NCBI GenBank assembly: GCA_020741775.1
Contig: DYYG01000010.1
Location: 1 to 64,000, forward strand
Reading direction: 5' to 3'
DNA from: Methylorubrum populi
GTDB lineage: Bacteria; Pseudomonadota; Alphaproteobacteria; Rhizobiales; Beijerinckiaceae
DNA: 64,000 bases
The position numbers and the translations under genes were made by a program. This document shows positions 1-9,372 of this stretch, one piece after another. How positions within the stretch are numbered: position 1 is the stretch's first letter; each line of letters begins with the position of its first letter. Under the pieces are notes generated by a model. That model had not been told where the DNA came from. It ran no database searches and saw nothing but the letters and a program-made list of their open reading frames with translations.

Positions 1-1616
1 CACTCCTCCGGCTTCAGCCGGTAGAGCAGGCTCAGGATCATGGTGTTGATCGCCACCGACTTGCCCGAGCCGGTGGTGCCGGCCACCAGCAGGTGCGGCA
101 TGCGGGCGAGATCGGCGATGATCGGCTCGCCGCCGATGTTCTTGCCGAGGCACAGGGCGAGCGTGTGCTTGGTCTCGACGAAATCGACCGAGGCGAGAAG
201 TTCGCGCAGGAACACCGTCTCGCGCTTGGCATTGGGTAGCTCGATGCCGATGGCATTGCGGCCGGGCACCACGGCGACGCGGGCGGAGACGGCGGACATC
301 GAGCGGGCGATGTCGTCGGCAAGCGCGATGACGCGGCTCGACTTGGTGCCGGGGGCAGGCTCCAGCTCGTAGAGGGTGACGACCGGGCCGGGGCGTACCG
401 CCAGGATGTCACCGCGAACGCCGAAATCCTGCAGCGTCGCCTCCAGCATGGTGGCGTTCTGCTCCAAGGCCTCGGCCGAGACCTCCGAGCCCGGTGCCGC
501 CTCGCGCGGGCGGGCCAGCAGCTCCAGGGCGGGAAGCCTGTACTCGCCGGGCTCGAACCGGGGCTCGGCCGGGCGGGCGCGCGCCGGCTGAGCTTGCGGC
601 AGCGGGCGCGACACGCGCGAGGGCGACTCGGCGGCCATCGCCTCCTCGGCGTCGGGAGCCGGAGCCGAGCGCGACGGAGCGGCGCGAGGGGGAGCTTCCT
701 CCTCATCGTCCTCCGGGGCGAAAGAGGGCTCGCGGCGATCGGAGGCACCGCTCCGCTCACGGGCCTGCGGCGCCCAGGGCGCCTCCTCCGCCTCGGCGAA
801 GGCGCGGCGGGCCGCGAGAGCGGGGGCAGCGCCGGCATAGGCCAGCCCTTCGCCATGCTCGGCCGGGGCCTGCCAGGATTCGAGCTTGGTGCGGAGCGAG
901 GCGCGGCCGCGCATGACCGCCTGAGCCAGGGCGCCGAGGGAGAGGATCCCGAGGCTCGGCTCGTCGGCATCGTGGCGCTCCTCGTAGGGAGAGCCGCGGC
1001 CGGCGCGGGGCGCGGGGCGCTGCGTGCCGTAGGGCGCCTCGTCCTCCTCCTCGAAATCGGGCTTGGTCACCCGGCAGGCGGCAGTGAGGCTGATGATGGC
1101 AAATCCGGCGAAGACGAAGCCGGCAAAAGCGGCGAGAGGCCCGACCAGCATCCGCGTGCCCGCCAGCAGCGCGTCGCCGGCCACGCCGCCGAGGCCGGTG
1201 GGCAGCGGCCAGCGGGCGGTCGGCGGCAGGGCGCTCGCCACCGCGCTGACGCAGAGCACGCCGACGCACCACAGGGCGATGCGCACGCCGCCATGCGGCA
1301 AGTCGCGCTCGCGCATCAGCCGCATGCCCCACAAAGCGGGGGGCAGCGCGAAGGCGATCGCGCCGAGCCCGAGCAGCTGCATGGCGAGATCGGCCACCAC
1401 GGCACCGGGACGGCCGAGCACGTTGTGCGCCCGCTGGTCGGTGGCATGGTTGAGGCTCGGGTCGTCGATCGACCACGTCGCCAGGGCCACCGTCAGGGCG
1501 ACGGCGCCGGTGAACAGGATCAGGCCGCCGCACTCCGTCAGCCGCTTGGCCAGGAACGGCCGCAGGCTGTCGACGAAGGTGTCGTAGGGCGACGCGGAAC
1601 GGCGGAGGGAACGCAT
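1..1616 (-). CDS. ftsK: DNA translocase FtsK, 5' part (gene continues beyond the left edge)
   Basis: FtsK is a membrane-anchored hexameric DNA pump that clears chromosome ends from the division septum and activates XerCD at dif. The frame is open from the ATG at 1616 to the window edge (538 codons, no stop), which is why the ORF track lists only shadows of it. The first 200 or so residues carry hydrophobic segments (for example GGLILFTGAVALTVALATW), then a low-complexity Pro/Ala/Glu linker, then the start of the RecA-like motor. The Walker A motif GTTGSGKS lies near residue 510 and is followed by VAINTMILSLLYRL. The Walker B region and the DNA-reading gamma domain must lie outside the window. 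Confident assignment. Confidence 0.93.
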   Translation of the reverse strand, partial: MRSLRRSASPYDTFVDSLRPFLAKRLTECGGLILFTGAVALTVALATWSIDDPSLNHATDQRAHNVLGRPGAVVADLAMQLLGLGAIAFALPPALWGMRLMRERDLPHGGVRIALWCVGVLCVSAVASALPPTARWPLPTGLGGVAGDALLAGTRMLVGPLAAFAGFVFAGFAIISLTAACRVTKPDFEEEDEAPYGTQRPAPRAGRGSPYEERHDADEPSLGILSLGALAQAVMRGRASLRTKLESWQAPAEHGEGLAYAGAAPALAARRAFAEAEEAPWAPQARERSGASDRREPSFAPEDDEEEAPPRAAPSRSAPAPDAEEAMAAESPSRVSRPLPQAQPARARPAEPRFEPGEYRLPALELLARPREAAPGSEVSAEALEQNATMLEATLQDFGVRGDILAVRPGPVVTLYELEPAPGTKSSRVIALADDIARSMSAVSARVAVVPGRNAIGIELPNAKRETVFLRELLASVDFVETKHTLALCLGKNIGGEPIIADLARMPHLLVAGTTGSGKSVAINTMILSLLYRLKPEE

Positions 1617-1737
1617 GCGCAAACCGGTCCGGTGTCAACGATCCGGTAAGGCTAATGCGGCGCGGTTAACGGGGGGCTAAGCGATCAGGGACGGATGATT
1701 CTTCTCCCCGTCGCCGCTCCCCTCACCCGAACGGCAA

Positions 1738-1763
1738 GAAGCCCCGGATGTCTCCGAGGCTTC
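1738..1763 (-). terminator. Hairpin downstream of the porin gene
   Basis: GAAGCC and GGCTTC arms with a second inner stem (CGGA/TCCG) lie about 50 nt after the porin stop on the minus strand. There is one internal mismatch and no long T run, so it may be an intrinsic terminator or only an RNA 3' hairpin. Confidence 0.4.
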
Positions 1764-1809
1764 CCCGCCGAGGCGTTCCGTCGTCGCCGGAGAACCGGCG
1801 GAGTTGTCT

Positions 1810-3060
1810 TCAGAAGGTGAAGCCGGTCTCGACCAGGTAGCGCTCCTGCGAACGCTTGGTGCCGTCGCGGCCGAAGCCGAAGCCGGGGGTCACGTCGTAG
1901 GCCTGCACCGTCGCGAACTCGCCGCGGACGAAGTAGCGGTCCCAGGTGAAGGTCGGCGTGATCGTGAAGGAGAGGGCCGAGCTGCCCGGGCCGTACAGGA
2001 GGCTGGTCGCGCTCAGGACGTCGCCCCGGGTGCCCGACTGGGCGATGTACTCGACGCGGCCGGCCAGGGCGAAGTTGTCGGTGAAGCTGTAGCCCGCGAG
2101 CAGCGCGCCGCCATAGGTCTCACCGCCGATGATCGGGCTGAAGTAGTTATTCTTGCGATCGACGGTGGTGTACTGGAAGTACGGCGCGATGATCCACGGG
2201 CCGTTGGCGTAGGTGTAGTTCACGCTGATGATGCTGCTGTTCTGCAGCGCGTTGATCGTCGCGAACTGGAAGCGCGGGCTGCGGGTCGAGGAATCGAAGT
2301 CGCTGAAATGCGTGCCGCCGTTGATGCCGATCGTGTTGGAATCGTCGAGCTTGTAGGTGGCGAAGCCCGTGACCCAGTTCAGTTCACCGGAGTAGAAGCC
2401 GTCATTCACCGAGACGGCGGCCGCGAACGGGCCGCTGGCATAGTTCACCTGGACGCCCTGGTTGATGAAGTTCTCCTGGTTGAACACCAGGCCACGGGAG
2501 ATGTTCAGGTTCTGGTAGGAGAACAGCAGCTCGGAGCCGATATTGGTGAACATCCGGCCGGCCTGGATCGACCACTCGTCGTTGATCTGCCACTTGCCGA
2601 AGGCCACCGGGACCGGTCCGAACAGCGAATCGGTCTGCTCGAACGAGGAGTAGAGCGGCAGGCCCAGCGCCGGGATCGAGTAGAGGCCGGCATGCACGTA
2701 GAATTGCAGCGGGCCGTCCGCCTTCTGGATCCAGCCCTGGAGGTTGGTGAAATCGACCCGGCCGAAGCGGTCCTGCTCGGCACCGGGGGACAGGATGCCG
2801 AAGGCGTTGGTCTGGCTATAGGCGAAGCCCGTGACGGCACCGCCGACATAGATGTCGCCGAGGCCGGTGGCGAAGCAGGCCGGGTTGGGATTCGCCTTGA
2901 TGAAGCCGCCGAAGGTCGGCGTCGAGATCGCGGCTTTGCAATGCTCCTCGACGATCACCGGAGCCGTGTTCTTCGCCGGCATGTCGGCGGCCAGGACCGG
3001 CAGCGCGGTCACGGTCGTCAGCGCCGCGCCCGCGGCCAGGATCCTTGTCTTGATCGTCAT
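1810..3060 (-). CDS. Outer-membrane beta-barrel porin (OmpL/BBP2-like)
   Basis: Predicted outer-membrane channel. The translated ORF opens at 3114, but the sensible start is the ATG at 3060 (MTIKTRILAAG), which begins a typical Sec signal peptide ending near PVLAADMPA. The mature part alternates polar and aromatic residues as beta-strands do. It resembles the putative porin family with GDIYVGGAVTGFAYSQT near the N terminus. It ends in ...ETGFTF, a terminal-phenylalanine beta-signal recognised by BamA. A GTGGGG sequence lies about 12 nt upstream. It stands alone between ftsK and amtB. Substrate unknown. Proximity to glnK-amtB hints at a nutrient role, but that is inference. Confidence 0.75.
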   Translation of the reverse strand: MTIKTRILAAGAALTTVTALPVLAADMPAKNTAPVIVEEHCKAAISTPTFGGFIKANPNPACFATGLGDIYVGGAVTGFAYSQTNAFGILSPGAEQDRFGRVDFTNLQGWIQKADGPLQFYVHAGLYSIPALGLPLYSSFEQTDSLFGPVPVAFGKWQINDEWSIQAGRMFTNIGSELLFSYQNLNISRGLVFNQENFINQGVQVNYASGPFAAAVSVNDGFYSGELNWVTGFATYKLDDSNTIGINGGTHFSDFDSSTRSPRFQFATINALQNSSIISVNYTYANGPWIIAPYFQYTTVDRKNNYFSPIIGGETYGGALLAGYSFTDNFALAGRVEYIAQSGTRGDVLSATSLLYGPGSSALSFTITPTFTWDRYFVRGEFATVQAYDVTPGFGFGRDGTKRSQERYLVETGFTF

Positions 3061-3208
3061 CTCAGATGAGCCCCACAATTCGATACAGCCAAGGTGCCGA
3101 ACGGAGGCGTTCATCGCAAAATCAAGTTTTGCGCATTTGCCTAGTTATTGGGCATTTTCGAGCAACAGCGCCCCTGAACCTGGAAGTGTTGTAGGAAGAA
3201 CACTCTTC

Positions 3209-3233
3209 TTGCTTGATAGTTCTCATCAAGCAA
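3209..3233. repeat. Perfect 9-bp inverted repeat upstream of the porin
   Basis: Arms TTGCTTGAT and ATCAAGCAA are separated by 7 nt (AGTTCTC), about 150 nt upstream of the porin start. It could be an operator or an RNA hairpin. No T run follows on either strand, so a terminator is less likely. Confidence 0.5.
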
Positions 3234-3342
3234 ATTCATTTCCCCGCAAGATGATTTAAAAAGCAGCCATTCCGCCTTGGTCGGAACATGCCCGCCCAGG
3301 CCTCTCCTTGGGCGAGGCGATCAGGGCCGCAGAACAGTCAAA

Positions 3343-3367
3343 GGCCCCGGCGCATCGCGCCGAGGCC
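3343..3367 (-). terminator. amtB terminator hairpin
   Basis: Minus-strand RNA folds as GGCC-T-CGGCGC / GCGCCG-G-GGCC with a 3-nt loop, followed by TTTGAC, about 40 nt after the amtB stop. Strong stem, short T tract. Confidence 0.6.
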
Positions 3368-3407
3368 CTGGTTTCGTGTCGCTCGCTCGAAGAGAGCGGG
3401 CTGCGGC

Positions 3408-4910
3408 TCAGTAGTTGTAGGCGCGCTCGCCGTGATCGGCGATGTCGAGACCTTCGCGCTCCTCCTCCTGCGTCACACGCAGGCCGATGGTCAGATCGAC
3501 CAGCTTATAGAGGATCGCCGAGCCGATGCCCGACCACAGGACGGTGAAGCCGACGGCCTTCGCCTGGGTGATGAACTGGGCCAGCATGTCGTAGGAGCCA
3601 AGCACGAGTTCACCGGGCTTGGTGGTGTAGTCGGGGATGCCGGCGCCGCCGAGGGCGGGAGACACCAGGATGCCCGTGGCGAGGGCGCCGAGGATGCCGC
3701 CGACGCAGTGCACGCCGAACACGTCGAGGGAGTCGTCGTAGCCCAGCGCGTTCTTCACGGTGGAGCACATCACGAAGCAGACCGCGCCCGCGACGAGACC
3801 CAGGACGATCGAGCCCATCGGGCCGGCGAAGCCCGCGGCCGGGGTGACGGCGACGAGGCCGGCGATGGCACCCGAGAGCATACCGAGCAGCGACGGCTTG
3901 CCCTTGGCGGCCCATTCCACGAACAGCCAGGACACGGCGGCGGCGGCGGTGGCCACGAAGGTGTTGATCATGGCGACACCGGTGGTGCCGTTGGCCTCGA
4001 GGTTGGAGCCGGCGTTGAAGCCGAACCAGCCGACCCACAGGAGCGAAGCGCCGATCGTGGTCATGGTCAGCGAGTGCGGGGCGAGCAGGTCACGGCCGTA
4101 GCCGATGCGTTTGCCGAGCATCAGGCAGCCGACGAGGCCGGCGATGCCCGCATTGATGTGCACGACGGTACCGCCGGCGAAGTCGAGGGCGCCCCACTTG
4201 AACAGCAGGCCGGCATCACCCAGCACGGCATCGTACTCGGCCTTGGCGGCGGCATTGGCCTCGCCACCGGCGGCGGCCAGCTTGCGGGCGGCGTCGGCGA
4301 AGACGTCGGGGCCGCCCCAGTACCAGACCATGTGAGCCATCGGGAAGTAGATCAGCGTGACCCAGAGGATCGTGAACACGATCAGCGCCGAGAACTTCAT
4401 CCGCTCGGCGAAGGCGCCGACGATGAGGCCGGGGGTGATCATCGCGAACGTCATCTGGAAGCAGATATAGACGTATTCGGGGATCACGACGCCGTTGGAG
4501 AAGGTGGCCGCCACCGAGTTGGCGTCGACACCCTTGAGGAAGGCCTTGGAGAAGCCGCCGACGAAATCGTTGAGGCCACCGCCATTGGTGAAGGCGAGGC
4601 TGTAGCCGTAGGCGACCCACAGCAGGCAGACGATCGAGGCGATGGCGAAGACCTGGGTCAGCACCGAGAGCATGTTCTTGGTGCGCACGAGGCCGCCATA
4701 GAACAGCGCGAGGCCCGGCACGGTCATCAGGAGGACCAGGACCGAGGAGAGCAGCATCCAGGCCGTATCACCCTTGTTGGGCAACGGGGCGGACGGTGCC
4801 GGAGCGGCGGCGGCTTCGGGGACGGGCGACTGCGCGAGGGACGGCTCGACGAGAAGGAGGCCCAGTGCGGCCCCTCCCAGTCCGAGCGCGAGAAGATGGC
4901 GAAGTTTCAT
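3408..4910 (-). CDS. amtB: Ammonium transporter AmtB
   Basis: Trimeric inner-membrane ammonium channel. The 500-residue product has a cleavable signal peptide (ends near EPSLAQ), an Ala/Pro-rich spacer, then the Amt fold of about 11 membrane helices. Family landmarks are FYGGLVRTKN after the first helix, the first pore histidine in MAHMVWYWGG and the second in FGVHCVGGILGAL. The C-terminal tail (EEEREGLDIADHGERAYNY) matches the cytoplasmic region contacted by GlnK. An AGGAG ribosome site precedes the ATG. It follows glnK by about 130 nt on the same strand, the classical glnK-amtB order, so it is probably co-transcribed from the sigma-54-like promoter upstream of glnK. Confidence 0.96.
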   Translation of the reverse strand: MKLRHLLALGLGGAALGLLLVEPSLAQSPVPEAAAAPAPSAPLPNKGDTAWMLLSSVLVLLMTVPGLALFYGGLVRTKNMLSVLTQVFAIASIVCLLWVAYGYSLAFTNGGGLNDFVGGFSKAFLKGVDANSVAATFSNGVVIPEYVYICFQMTFAMITPGLIVGAFAERMKFSALIVFTILWVTLIYFPMAHMVWYWGGPDVFADAARKLAAAGGEANAAAKAEYDAVLGDAGLLFKWGALDFAGGTVVHINAGIAGLVGCLMLGKRIGYGRDLLAPHSLTMTTIGASLLWVGWFGFNAGSNLEANGTTGVAMINTFVATAAAAVSWLFVEWAAKGKPSLLGMLSGAIAGLVAVTPAAGFAGPMGSIVLGLVAGAVCFVMCSTVKNALGYDDSLDVFGVHCVGGILGALATGILVSPALGGAGIPDYTTKPGELVLGSYDMLAQFITQAKAVGFTVLWSGIGSAILYKLVDLTIGLRVTQEEEREGLDIADHGERAYNY

Positions 4911-5042
4911 GGACAGGAAGCTCCTGATCGCAGTGCGTCGAGCAAGTTGAAGAGGTCGGGGCGACGCGGCCGAGCGCCTCGCCGGAAAGGGATGAGCATT
5001 CCCGGACGACCGGCTGGAGAGCCGATGCGGAAGAAGGCTGTC

Positions 5043-5651
<609 letters not shown>

Positions 5652-6530
5652 TCAAGCGCCCTTTTGCTCAGGGTGGCGCAGACGGATCAGCCCCTCCTGC
5701 GCCACCGAGGCGACGAGCCGCCCCTCCTCGTCATGGAAGGTGCCGCGGGCGAAGCCCAGGGCACCCGAGGCGGTCGGGCTATCCTGCGAGTAGAGCAGCC
5801 AGGAATCGGCCCGGAACGGGCGGTGGAACCACAGGGCGTGATCGAGGCTGGCGGATTGGATCTCGGGATCGAACACCGTCCGCCCATGGGGGATCAGCGT
5901 CGCGTCGAGGAGCGTCATGTCCGAGGCATAGGCCAGCACCGCGCGGTGGATCGCCGGATCCTCCGGCAGCGGCTTCGTCGCGCGCATCCAGACATGGTAG
6001 CGGGCGGGCTTCGGCTTGCGGTCCCGGTAGCGGTCCGCCTCCACCGGGCGCAGCTCGATCGGCCAAGCGGTCGTGAAATAGGCGAGCATCGGCTCGGGCA
6101 CGATCGTCCCCTCCGCACGGGCCAGGGTCCGGGCATCCGCGAGGGCGTCGGGGCCCGGCAGATCGGGCAGACCCGCCGCGTGGTCGAGGCCATCTTCCGG
6201 CGCATGGAACGACACCGACATGGCGAAGATCGCCCGCCCCTTCTGGATCGCCTTGACCCGGCGGGTGGTGAAGCTGCCCCCGTCCCGGATGCGCTCGACC
6301 TCGTAGACGATCGGCACGGCCGGATCGCCGCCGAGGAGGAAATAGGCGTGCAGCGAGTGCGGAGGACGGGCGGCCTCCACCGTGCGCGAGGCCGCGACCA
6401 GGGCCTGCGCCACGACCTGCCCGCCGAACACCCGCGGCCAGCCGATGCGCGGACTGACCCCGCGGAACAGGTCTGTCTCCAGACGCTCCAGATCGAGGAT
6501 CGCGAGGAGCGCATCGACGGGATCGGACAT
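5652..6530 (-). CDS. tesB: Acyl-CoA thioesterase II (TesB-like)
   Basis: Hydrolyses acyl-CoA to free fatty acid and CoA. The product is 292 residues from the ATG at 6530 (MSDPVDALLAILDLERLE), close to the usual length of about 290. I rejected the longer ORF start at 6596, which adds an unconserved stretch. The double-hotdog signatures are FRGVSPRIGWPRVFGGQVVAQAL in the first half and LDHALWFHRPF...LLYSQDSPTASGALGFARG in the second. The likely catalytic Asp is in LAYASDMTLLD and the Gln in VAQEGLIR. It diverges from the flavin monooxygenase gene across about 210 nt. No strong ribosome site is visible. Confidence 0.9.
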   Translation of the reverse strand: MSDPVDALLAILDLERLETDLFRGVSPRIGWPRVFGGQVVAQALVAASRTVEAARPPHSLHAYFLLGGDPAVPIVYEVERIRDGGSFTTRRVKAIQKGRAIFAMSVSFHAPEDGLDHAAGLPDLPGPDALADARTLARAEGTIVPEPMLAYFTTAWPIELRPVEADRYRDRKPKPARYHVWMRATKPLPEDPAIHRAVLAYASDMTLLDATLIPHGRTVFDPEIQSASLDHALWFHRPFRADSWLLYSQDSPTASGALGFARGTFHDEEGRLVASVAQEGLIRLRHPEQKGA

Positions 6531-6739
6531 GGCAGCTTCGCTGTAGTGAGGACGGAAGGGATCGGCGTGCGGACCGGACGAGGCCAATGACGGCACGGCC
6601 GAGCCACGCCACGCTTATACCGCCGCCCGGTTCGGCCGCGACGGGGTGCGAACCTTTCCGGAGCGGGCTATCACCACCCGATGCCGCCACCCCGCGCCGG
6701 GCCGGCACCGAGAGGGAACCGAACGGAGAAGGACGCGTC

Positions 6740-8020
6740 ATGAGCGCTATGGATCGTTCCCCTCGCCATCGCCGCAGCGGACAGCGCGGCCTGCTGATCG
6801 CCGGAGCCGGCATTGCCGGCCTCACCCTGGCGGTCGCCCTGAAGCAGGCGCATGGAGCCGCCCTCGACGTGGTGGTCTGCGATCCTGGCCTGGAGGCCGG
6901 CGCCGCGCGCCATCGCGGACGCGCCTACGCCGTCGCGGCCGGGCCCCGGCGGATGTTCGAGCGGCTCGACCTCTGGCCCCGGATCGCGCCGGCGGCGGAG
7001 GCGATGCGCCGGCTGGTGATCAGCGACAGCCGGGTCGGCGATCCCGTGCGCCCCGTCTTCCTCACCTTCGGCGACGGCACGGAAGAGCAGGGCGAGGGCG
7101 AACCCTTCGCCCACATGGTCGAGGCGGAGCCGCTGGTCGCCGTGCTGCTCGATGCGGCGCGGGAGGCGGGTGTGCGGCTGCTGGCGACGGGCGTCAGGGC
7201 CGCCGTGCCGGGCCCGAGCGCCATCCGGGTCCGGCTGAGCGACGGGAGCGAGGAGGGTGTCGCCCTGGTGGTCGCCGCCGATGGCGGGCGCTCGGCGCTC
7301 CGCGAGGCCGCCGGGATCGGCTGGGTCGGCTGGTCCTATCCGCAATCCGGCATCGTCGCCACGATCCAGCATGAGCGTGACCACGAGGGCCGGGCCTTCG
7401 AGCATTTCCTGCCGAGCGGCCCCTTCGCGATCCTGCCGCTGACGGCGGGAGGCGCCCTCGGCCACCGCTCCTCCATCGTCTGGACCGAGCGCAGCGCTGA
7501 CGTCCCGGCCCTGCTGGGCGGGGATGCGGCCGAGACGCTCGCCGAGATCGAGCGCCGGTTCGGCCACGAACTCGGCCGGATCGCCCTGGAGCACGGCCCG
7601 AGCGCCCATCCCCTGAATCTCGGCATCGCCCGCAGCTTCCGGGCGCCCCGCCTCGCCCTGCTGGGAGATGCCGCCCACGTCATCCACCCGCTGGCGGGCC
7701 AGGGCCTCAATCTCGGCCTCGCCGGCGCGGCGGCGCTGGCGGAGGCGGTGACCGGCGCCCTGCGGCTCGGGCTCGATCCCGGCACGGATGCGGTGCTGCG
7801 CGATTACGAGCAGGCGCGCCGCTTCGACACGGTGGCGATGGCGGCGGCGACGGACGGGCTCAACCGGCTGTTCTCCAACGACAGCCTGCCGCTTCGCCTC
7901 ACCCGCGATCTCGGCCTCGGGCTCGTCGACCGGATGCCGGGGCTGAAGCGGTTCTTCATCGGGCAGGCCTCCGCCCTGGCGGGCCGGGGTCCACGCCTGC
8001 TGCGGGGTGAAGCCCTCTGA
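6740..8020 (+). CDS. UbiH/UbiF/COQ6-family FAD-dependent monooxygenase
   Basis: Predicted flavoprotein hydroxylase, probably acting on the ubiquinone ring. The product is 426 residues from the ATG at 6740, which sits behind GGAGAAGGA. The upstream part of the ORF from 6587 is a shadow. Visible motifs are the Rossmann FAD fingerprint GAGIAGLTLAVAL near the N terminus, the middle DG motif (AADGGRSALREAAG) and the second FAD signature LLGDAAHVIHPLAGQGLNLG. These three together define the ubiquinone hydroxylase family. Which ring carbon is hydroxylated cannot be read from the sequence; UbiH, UbiF and UbiL are all possible. Confidence 0.88.
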   Translation: MSAMDRSPRHRRSGQRGLLIAGAGIAGLTLAVALKQAHGAALDVVVCDPGLEAGAARHRGRAYAVAAGPRRMFERLDLWPRIAPAAEAMRRLVISDSRVGDPVRPVFLTFGDGTEEQGEGEPFAHMVEAEPLVAVLLDAAREAGVRLLATGVRAAVPGPSAIRVRLSDGSEEGVALVVAADGGRSALREAAGIGWVGWSYPQSGIVATIQHERDHEGRAFEHFLPSGPFAILPLTAGGALGHRSSIVWTERSADVPALLGGDAAETLAEIERRFGHELGRIALEHGPSAHPLNLGIARSFRAPRLALLGDAAHVIHPLAGQGLNLGLAGAAALAEAVTGALRLGLDPGTDAVLRDYEQARRFDTVAMAAATDGLNRLFSNDSLPLRLTRDLGLGLVDRMPGLKRFFIGQASALAGRGPRLLRGEAL

Positions 8021-8023
8021 GGC

Positions 8024-8048
8024 GGAACGCAGCGCCGCCGCCGCCGTT
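8024..8048 (+). promoter_or_regulatory. EcfG-type general stress response promoter
   Basis: GGAAC, exactly 16 nt, then CGTT. This matches the alphaproteobacterial EcfG consensus GGAAC-N16/17-CGTT. It lies about 28 nt upstream of the small-gene ATG at 8076 and just after the monooxygenase stop. I scanned the GGAAC and GTTCC occurrences outside genes that I could find, and no other one had the partner element at this spacing. Confidence 0.6.
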
Positions 8049-8075
8049 GATACCGCCGCCACCATGGAGAGCAGC

Positions 8076-8363
8076 ATGCGGATCATCGCGACGGCAACGG
8101 CCCTGACGATCATGACACTGGCGAGTGCCGGAACGGCAGAGGCGAAGGGCTGCATCAAGGGAGCGATCATTGGCGGCATCGCCGGCCATTACCTGGCCGA
8201 GCGCGGGGTCGTCGGCGCCGTGGCCGGCTGTCTGACCGGGCGCGCCCTGGCGAACCGGCGCGCGCGGCGGGACCGGGAGATCGATTACGGCGCCCGCACC
8301 CAACCTCGCGGCGCCGGCTACGGCGACCCACGGGCCTATCCGCGACGCGACTACGGCTATTGA
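8076..8363 (+). CDS. Small exported glycine-zipper protein
   Basis: A 95-residue product. The start at 8076 is chosen over the ORF start at 8007 because GGAGA lies 9 nt before it and because the protein then begins with a clean signal peptide (MRIIATATALTIMTLASAG, cleavage near AEA-KG). The mature part has a glycine-zipper helix (GAIIGGIAGHYL...GVVGAVAGCL) typical of envelope-associated proteins, then an Arg/Tyr/Gly-rich tail ending RRDYGY. No catalytic motif. It sits behind an EcfG-type promoter, which suggests a stress-induced envelope role. Family-level function unknown. Confidence 0.7.
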   Translation: MRIIATATALTIMTLASAGTAEAKGCIKGAIIGGIAGHYLAERGVVGAVAGCLTGRALANRRARRDREIDYGARTQPRGAGYGDPRAYPRRDYGY

Positions 8364-8373
8364 GAGCAAACCG

Positions 8374-8394
8374 GGGGCGCCGTCCCGGCGCCCC
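8374..8394 (+). terminator. Strong hairpin after the glycine-zipper gene
   Basis: GGGGCGCCG-TCC-CGGCGCCCC, a perfect 9-bp stem 10 nt after the stop codon. There is no T run, so it is a terminator or RNA-stabilising hairpin. Confidence 0.5.
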
Positions 8395-8661
8395 ATCGGC
8401 CCTCGCGCGGCGCGGGCGGACCGCAGCGTTCAGGCCAGCGTGTCAGGCAAACGTGCCGGCGCAGGCGCAAGCAAGAGCCTCCAAGCGGCTCCGCTTCCCA
8501 GGAAATTGGCCGTGGAGCCGTGACGTCGCCGCGCGTCAACCACCATTTGCGGCCATCCGCTTTTTCGTTCATGTAGCGGCACCGCGTGCCGGGTGGGTCC
8601 GCACGCGCCGATCTGCCACCCGAATGCATCGGGATTTTTGAACCCCGGGATTTGCGAACCC

Positions 8662-9225
8662 ATGGCTACACCGGATTTCGACCTCGGCGACATCAAGCGC
8701 CGCATGCAGGGCGCCGTCAGCTCCCTGAGCAAGGATCTGGGATCACTGCGCACGGGCCGCGCGACGCCGAGCCTGCTCGACCCGATCCAGGTCGAGGCCT
8801 ACGGCTCCTCCATGCCGATGTCCCAGGTCGCCACGGTGAGCGTGCCCGAGCCGCGCCTGCTCTCCATCTCCGTCTGGGACCGCTCGATGGTCACCAATGT
8901 CGAGAAGGCGATCCGCGAATCCGATCTCGGCCTCAACCCGATGACGGAAGGCCAGACCATCCGCCTGCGCATCCCCGAGATGAACGAGCAGCGCCGCAAG
9001 GAGATGGTCAAGGTCGCCCATAAATACACGGAGGAAGCCCGCGTCGCCGTGCGCCACGTCCGCCGCGACGGCCTCGACATTCTCAAGAAGCTCGAGAAGG
9101 ACGGCGCCATCAGCGAGGACGACGAGAAGCGTCAGGCCGGTGAGGTGCAGAAGGCCACCGACGACGCCATCGCTGAGATCGACGGCGTGCTGGCCAGCAA
9201 GGAAAAGGAGATCATGCAGGTCTGA
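8662..9225 (+). CDS. frr: Ribosome recycling factor
   Basis: Splits the 70S post-termination complex together with EF-G. The product is 187 residues from [15 protein letters not shown]. Family landmarks are [23 protein letters not shown] near the N terminus, the hinge region and [25 protein letters not shown] with the conserved basic helix. The GTG at 8593 used by the ORF track adds unconserved sequence. First gene of a plus-strand run frr-uppS-cdsA-dxr-rseP-bamA. In most proteobacteria frr directly follows pyrH, but here pyrH is 12 kb away on the other strand. Confidence 0.96.
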   Translation: MATPDFDLGDIKRRMQGAVSSLSKDLGSLRTGRATPSLLDPIQVEAYGSSMPMSQVATVSVPEPRLLSISVWDRSMVTNVEKAIRESDLGLNPMTEGQTIRLRIPEMNEQRRKEMVKVAHKYTEEARVAVRHVRRDGLDILKKLEKDGAISEDDEKRQAGEVQKATDDAIAEIDGVLASKEKEIMQV

Positions 9226-9372
9226 GATCCCCGGCCTGCATGGAACGGGACGAGCGGAGCCGCGGCGGGTATCGGCCGAGTGCGTCCCGCCGAGAGTGAT
9301 GCTGCACGGTCGCCGCCAGGCAAATCCTCGGCGACCGGCGGCGTGGGACATTCCGAAGGTGGGAGAGGCGCG

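Larger units (their letters stand above)
3061..3407. other. Intergenic region between the porin and amtB
   Basis: An AT-richer stretch of 347 nt without a convincing gene. It holds the 5' region of the porin, a perfect 9-bp inverted repeat (TTGCTTGAT / ATCAAGCAA, 3209-3233) and the amtB terminator hairpin near 3343-3367. I could not pick a confident -35/-10 pair for the porin. Confidence 0.6.

Noticed and set aside
6710-6740. Second EcfG-like promoter before the flavin monooxygenase (GGAAC-N16-CGTC)
   Set aside because: The -10 element is CGTC, not CGTT, and it would start transcription inside the coding region.
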